Source: an uncultured Victivallis sp. | GTDB taxonomy: Bacteria; Verrucomicrobiota; Lentisphaeria; Victivallales; Victivallaceae | Length of the DNA: 62,957 nt | Direction of reading: 5' to 3' | NCBI RefSeq assembly: GCF_944391105.1 | Contig: NZ_CALXSK010000018.1 | Span: 1-62,957 of the forward strand | Part shown: positions 58,900 to 62,957 of the stretch, one piece after another | Position numbering within the stretch: the stretch's first letter is position 1 | Layout: the number at the start of each line of letters is the position of its first letter | Notes under the pieces: model-generated | Told to the model about the DNA's origin: nothing | Seen by the model: the letters and a program-made list of their open reading frames with translations, nothing else | Databases searched by the model: none | Position numbers and translations under genes: made by a program

Positions 58900-61800
58900 T
58901 CACTCCTCCGCAAGTTCAAAGTAGAGGGACGGGCCCTCCGGCAGTGCGGCGGTGTCGACCTCGAGAATCTGCGTTCCGTCGGGCCGCCGGATGACCGGCA
59001 GTTCCGTACGCCGCTCGCCGTTCATCGCGAGTGCCCACGCCCGCAGCGGCTTTTCGCTCTTCCGGCGCAGTGTGATCCGGAACTTGCCGGTTTCGACCAG
59101 AATCGCGGGATTGTTTTTCGCTGCGAAGTCGAGACAGTGCTCCATCGACTCGTCCTCGAACACCATGCCTTCGTGCAACGCGTTCGTCGCGTAGACCGCA
59201 AGCAGCCGCTTCGCCTCGGCGACGGGGCGCATGCCCTCCATTGCCGCAAGCACGAGCGAACCCGGCGTCGTCAGATTTTCCAGCACGGATGCCTTGAGTT
59301 CCGCCCGGCCGCCCGCGAGCGAACACATCCCCTGAAGACGCTCCGTGTCGATGGTCATATACGAACGTTTCGCATCGAGAAACAGCTCCCCGGTTGAGGA
59401 CTTCAGCAGATCCCGGTTCCGGCTGCGGTTGCCGGGAGAAAGAATTCCGAGCGTCCGGAGCCGTGCGAGCGTTTCGGCGAAGCGCGCGCTGTCGCCGGCC
59501 GGCTCCTCGGCGACGGTCGACTCCCAATCCCGATAGAGCAGTTTCCCGCCGACCCGCAACGGAAGCGCCAGCTCTCCGGGCGGCAGCGGCGTGCCCTCTT
59601 TTGCCACTCCGAGGCGGACCGCCGGGGCGAGCGCCGAGAGATCGCCCGTCACGGGTTTGTTCCAGGCTCGCGCCTCCTCGATGCCGCGCTCCGTAAAGAG
59701 CAGCGTCACGCCGCGCTTCCCTTCGGAGACGTCGCCGCGCCCGAACATCAGCGCCGCCGTCGTCATCGAGGCGCGGGCGACCGGATCCTCGAACGGCATC
59801 CACGGGAAGATGAAATTGCCCCGTTTCGAGTGGATCGTGTGGTTGTGCCGCATGATCCCGTCATACCCTTGAAACGCCGCGAATGCCGCGAACGAAAAAC
59901 TCTCCTCGTAGCGGTAACGGTTGCAGAACACCGTCGCATATTCGTTCAGAAAAAACGGCCTGCCCGTGATCCGGCTCCCCGCATTGTAACGCGCCTGCGT
60001 CGCGCCGGAGGCGAGGTCGCTGGACATGTTCTGCCGCGACGGATAACGCGGATCCCCTCCGACGTGGGCATGATAGGTGTGCATTGTAACGAGCTCTGCT
60101 TCGGTGCGCAGATTGTTGTAGTGCATGGACTTGGTCATGTCCCACAACGTCGTGATTCCGCGGTATCCCATCTTGCGGAGCTCCTGATTGTACCAGGCGT
60201 AGAGTTCTCGCCATTTCTTCGTGATGAAGCGGTTGACCTGGACGCCTTCGTCGGTCGGCGAGTCCCATGTTCTGCGCGAGAACATCAGCGCATCCGGTTT
60301 TCCGAGAAAGTTCCGGAACTCCGGCAGGGCCTTGTCCCAGCTGTAATCCTTTTGTCCCGCTCCGCCCCGGATGAAGGCGAACTCCTGCTCGTTGAAACAG
60401 GTGATGACCGCCAGAAGCGGATCTTCCGCGAGCGGAAGAGCCGTGTACGGATTGCGGTGCGTGAGGAACGCGCCGACGCCGATCCGCCAGTTGTCGCGCG
60501 CGGATTCGTCGAACAGGATGTTGAACTTCATGAAGCGCTTTCTGCTGTTCTCATAGCTCTCTTTCGTCCAATTAGCTACGCCGATGTATCCGCAGTCGCT
60601 GCTCATCGCATTCAGCATGATGTAGATGCCGTTCTCCCTGCAGCGGAAGAGAAAGTAGTCGATCCGGTCGAGCATTTCCGGGTCGAGGGTCGCTTTCCCG
60701 TCCTCCACCCGGATCATCTGCGGGGGAATTTCCAGTTTGTACATGTTGCAGCCGCCGCGGCGCAGTTCGAGGACGAATTCATCGATGTCCGCTTTGCTGC
60801 CGAACCCGCTCCCGGCAAGGGGAATCCCGCATGGGCGCAGCGGCGCGGGATCGATTTCGGAAGAGCTCGTGGCAAAAAAACGAACCGGAGTTTCCGGCGC
60901 ATCCTCGCAGGCAAGATGTCTCGCCGCGTTCACGATGATCCGGCGATCCGCACGCCGGGGAACCAGGAAGGAGAGGTCGAGAACCGAGCCAGGCACCACA
61001 CACGGAGATTCGGTTCGGCGGAGCTCCTTCCTGCGTTCTCCCCGCTCAATGCGCAGGTTCTTCGTCTGATTTCGGATCGTATACGCGCGGTCGGAGAGCG
61101 TGACGCCCGCGACGATCCAGACCGGTTCCCCGCTGCCGGTGCGGAAGCGTATGGTGCGGATCTTTCCGATCGCGGGATCCACTTCGAATTTCGAGAGATA
61201 GAATCCTGTGGCCGTTCCGCTGCCGTTCGGCCACTTTGCCGCGACCGCTCCATTCGGGAGATCATGCGGATTCCACATGTCCGCAAGCTCCCTTCCGCCG
61301 AGTATGGCGAGTTTCTGCGTTCCGTTTTCGCCGGAGAGGAGGATTTCCCCTTCCCAGGGCGTTCCGGAATTTCCCCAGGCCATCGTGTGCAGCACATAGA
61401 GAAAGCTGCGTTCCGCATCGCATTTCACCGCCGCTTCGACCGGACCGGATGGAAAGTGGGCGGCGGAATGGAATGTGATGACTGCTCTGCCTTCGTTTTT
61501 CTCCGGATCGGTGATTTGGAACGGAACCGGGAGAGTCTCCCCCTTCCGGAAATCGAACCCGGCCGCATCGTTGGCAGGCCCCTGATCACTCCAGCCGCCT
61601 GTGCCGTCACCTTCGACCTCATCCCGGAACCCCATGTTCGCAACGGGGGCGAGGTCGACGGCGACATCCTTTCCGCGGAGCTCGCGGAACTTGACATCCG
61701 CGATCCGGATCGTACACCCCGCCGGAACGTCCCCGAGAAACAGCATCGGAACGCGAATCGTTTTCGCGTCGACCGACGCGGTGAAGTCGAGCCGGAAATG

Positions 61801-62163
61801 CTGCCACTTCCGCGTCAGGGAAAGGGGTGTTTCGGTTCCGTTTCCGAGCGCGGGGTAGGGTGGGGCGTTGCCGATCGCGCGCATGGTGATCTCCGTCGGA
61901 ATCGAGCTTGCTGCCCGCAGTTCAATCCGGCAGGCGGTTCCCGCTTTGATCCCCGTTTCCGACAGGAAGTTCAGCTGGATCTCGTTGGCGCCCCGTCCCG
62001 GCTTCCGGACGATGACGTTGTATGTCTCCGCCCGGCTCCGGTCGGAGGGTCGGCGGATCAGTTCCGCCTGCGCCCCTTCCGCGACGTAGAGCTGCGGTTC
62101 ACTGCCGGAGGAAACCGCTCCCGCCAACAGCAGCAGGAGTGCCATGTAATGCAGATGTTTCAT
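58900..62163 (-). CDS. Large secreted GH5-like (clan GH-A) protein
   Basis: 1087 residues with a signal peptide (about 1-20). Two carbohydrate-binding-type beta-sandwiches (25-165 and about 225-370) precede a TIM barrel (about 450-770): LRRGGCNMYKLEI, NGIYIMLNAMSSD, the acid/base region VITCFNEQEF (Glu592) and the nucleophile region RPFFLNEYATVF (Glu741). A C-terminal beta domain follows (RITLRRKSEKPLRAWALAMNG). This fits a secreted polysaccharide-active enzyme of the GH5-like kind; the substrate is unknown. The ATG overlaps the pseudopilin stop (TGATG), so it is translated together with the pseudopilin. Confidence 0.8.
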   Translation of the reverse strand: MKHLHYMALLLLLAGAVSSGSEPQLYVAEGAQAELIRRPSDRSRAETYNVIVRKPGRGANEIQLNFLSETGIKAGTACRIELRAASSIPTEITMRAIGNAPPYPALGNGTETPLSLTRKWQHFRLDFTASVDAKTIRVPMLFLGDVPAGCTIRIADVKFRELRGKDVAVDLAPVANMGFRDEVEGDGTGGWSDQGPANDAAGFDFRKGETLPVPFQITDPEKNEGRAVITFHSAAHFPSGPVEAAVKCDAERSFLYVLHTMAWGNSGTPWEGEILLSGENGTQKLAILGGRELADMWNPHDLPNGAVAAKWPNGSGTATGFYLSKFEVDPAIGKIRTIRFRTGSGEPVWIVAGVTLSDRAYTIRNQTKNLRIERGERRKELRRTESPCVVPGSVLDLSFLVPRRADRRIIVNAARHLACEDAPETPVRFFATSSSEIDPAPLRPCGIPLAGSGFGSKADIDEFVLELRRGGCNMYKLEIPPQMIRVEDGKATLDPEMLDRIDYFLFRCRENGIYIMLNAMSSDCGYIGVANWTKESYENSRKRFMKFNILFDESARDNWRIGVGAFLTHRNPYTALPLAEDPLLAVITCFNEQEFAFIRGGAGQKDYSWDKALPEFRNFLGKPDALMFSRRTWDSPTDEGVQVNRFITKKWRELYAWYNQELRKMGYRGITTLWDMTKSMHYNNLRTEAELVTMHTYHAHVGGDPRYPSRQNMSSDLASGATQARYNAGSRITGRPFFLNEYATVFCNRYRYEESFSFAAFAAFQGYDGIMRHNHTIHSKRGNFIFPWMPFEDPVARASMTTAALMFGRGDVSEGKRGVTLLFTERGIEEARAWNKPVTGDLSALAPAVRLGVAKEGTPLPPGELALPLRVGGKLLYRDWESTVAEEPAGDSARFAETLARLRTLGILSPGNRSRNRDLLKSSTGELFLDAKRSYMTIDTERLQGMCSLAGGRAELKASVLENLTTPGSLVLAAMEGMRPVAEAKRLLAVYATNALHEGMVFEDESMEHCLDFAAKNNPAILVETGKFRITLRRKSEKPLRAWALAMNGERRTELPVIRRPDGTQILEVDTAALPEGPSLYFELAEE

Positions 62164-62867
62164 CAGTTCTGAGCCCTGCCGTCCCAGGTCCAGACATTGT
62201 CGTCGAAGGTGGCCGCCCGCAACGGACTGGACTTGTCATAGAATTTCTCCATGCCGGTGATCGACTGCGCTACGCCGACGTGGCCGACAACGTGCCCGTC
62301 CGCATAGAGCACGTTTGCGGTCCTGACGTGCCAGGGATAAACCAGACCGTTGTAACGTCCGCTGGTATCCGCCCAGTTGCTGACCTTGTAATAAGGGGTG
62401 TCGCGGCCGTTCATGTAGGTCTCCGCCAGCAGAAGGAACTTCGAGGCGCTCCTGACACGGGTGATCTTGAGCTTGTTCGTGCCGTCGCCGATGGCGTAGA
62501 CGTTGAGGCCGTAATTGACCCACTGCCATACGTTGCTGTCCCCTTCATACCGCTGTTTGAGCAGCTTCTGATAGTAGAACGTATCCGGAACGGAGGGGCA
62601 GATCAGATTCCCCCAGCTGACATATCCGTTGTCCTTGAAGTACTTCGGGAAGTTGAACGATCCCTGCGCACACAGCGGCAGCCAGCTGTCGAAACTGTCT
62701 GCGTAGAACATGAATCCTTTGCCGAACTGGCTCAGATTGTTCTGACAGCTCACGGTTCTGGCCTTCTCCCGCGCCTGGTTCAGCGCGGGCAGCAGCATGG
62801 ACGCCAGAATTGCGATGATCGCAATTACGACTAAAAGTTCAATCAATGTAAAATATTTGTTTCTCAT
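62163..62867 (-). CDS. Pseudopilin-like protein (prepilin-type N-terminus, H-X9-DG C-terminus)
   Basis: 234 residues. [16 protein letters not shown] (6-21) and [16 protein letters not shown] form the methylation-type helix, and [17 protein letters not shown] is the H-X9-DG motif. Tyr precedes the Phe at the expected cleavage site instead of Gly. It is closely similar in the first 35 residues to the pseudopilin at 36539-37261, but the rest differs. AAAGGAG precedes the ATG. It heads an operon with the secreted GH5-like gene. The promoter is probably beyond or near the window end: 62868-62957 is AT-rich, with no clear pair of hexamers. Confidence 0.9.
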   Translation of the reverse strand: MRNKYFTLIELLVVIAIIAILASMLLPALNQAREKARTVSCQNNLSQFGKGFMFYADSFDSWLPLCAQGSFNFPKYFKDNGYVSWGNLICPSVPDTFYYQKLLKQRYEGDSNVWQWVNYGLNVYAIGDGTNKLKITRVRSASKFLLLAETYMNGRDTPYYKVSNWADTSGRYNGLVYPWHVRTANVLYADGHVVGHVGVAQSITGMEKFYDKSSPLRAATFDDNVWTWDGRAQN

Positions 62868-62957
62868 CGACGTTGCTCCTTTCTATTATGAAAAAGTCAA
62901 GAGACTGACCCTTTCTTTGGTTATATTTTTTCTGTTATTTGTTAAACTCCGCCTCAA

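Noticed and set aside
59830..62172. Plus-strand open frame of 780 codons
   Set aside because: It is antisense to the secreted GH5-like gene, with Arg/Glu-rich translation and no domain. The same reasoning rejects 32443-34221, 34650-36182, 39959-41917, 47318-48670 and 53123-54772.
1..62957. Search for tRNA, rRNA, CRISPR arrays, transposases, integrases or toxin-antitoxin pairs
   Set aside because: None was recognised by eye. Degenerate tRNAs or small RNAs could still be missed without covariance searches.

Overview
The window looks like chromosomal DNA of an anaerobic, polysaccharide-degrading bacterium of the Lentisphaerota, most like the Victivallis group. That placement is inference. It rests on two secreted pseudopilins carrying [32 protein letters not shown] heads directly upstream of carbohydrate-active enzymes, on many glycoside hydrolase families (GH2, GH38, GH39-like, GH42, GH130, a GH5-like enzyme), and on an anaerobe's oxygen-defence set. 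Most genes carry a clear GGAG-type ribosome binding site. No tRNA, rRNA, CRISPR array, transposase or integrase was recognised.

Layout. 1-1400: AT-rich stretch with one GIY-YIG-like gene and an empty repeat-bearing interval. 1444-6951: a pyruvoyl decarboxylase of the phosphatidylserine/tryptophan decarboxylase type, diverging from two overlapping GT39-like membrane glycosyltransferases and a methyltransferase. 7103-18794 (minus strand): eleven tightly packed genes, nusA-infB-rbfA-nrnA-truB-unknown-iorA-iorB-ACT-paaK-M48 lipoprotein, starting from a promoter and a hairpin/U-run leader. 19058-23519: a histidine-decarboxylase-like PLP enzyme, dnaA and a PHP-domain protein. 23710-26398: Fur/PerR regulator, desulfoferrodoxin, FprA flavoprotein, rubredoxin and a small lipoprotein, behind a Fur-type box. 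26448-30211: a small membrane protein, an AT-rich region with perfect inverted repeats, a GH130 phosphorylase with a LacI-type operator, and a TPR protein.

30670-48070 is devoted to carbohydrates. A pseudopilin / beta-helix / GH2-like operon diverges from a GntR-LacI hybrid regulator. Next comes a five-gene operon: IclR regulator, short-chain dehydrogenase, GH39-like, GH42, and an enolase-superfamily sugar-acid dehydratase. A GH38 alpha-mannosidase follows. 48161-54544 holds envelope proteins of unknown role (a CsgG-like N-terminus on a large secreted protein, a proline-rich membrane protein, a polytopic membrane protein) and YjbQ. 54631-62867 holds a second IclR regulator with an FAD oxidoreductase, a radical SAM protein, and a second pseudopilin / glycosidase pair.

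The common logic appears to be small, individually regulated glycan modules, each with its own regulator and sometimes a pseudopilin. The nusA-to-M48 run joins core gene-expression genes to aromatic 2-oxo-acid catabolism on one apparent transcript. Several features deserve follow-up: a GH2-like enzyme lacking the usual acid/base glutamate, a glycosyltransferase paralogue lacking signature residues, a cluster of DnaA-box-like 9-mers, and pseudopilins without glycine at the expected cleavage site.
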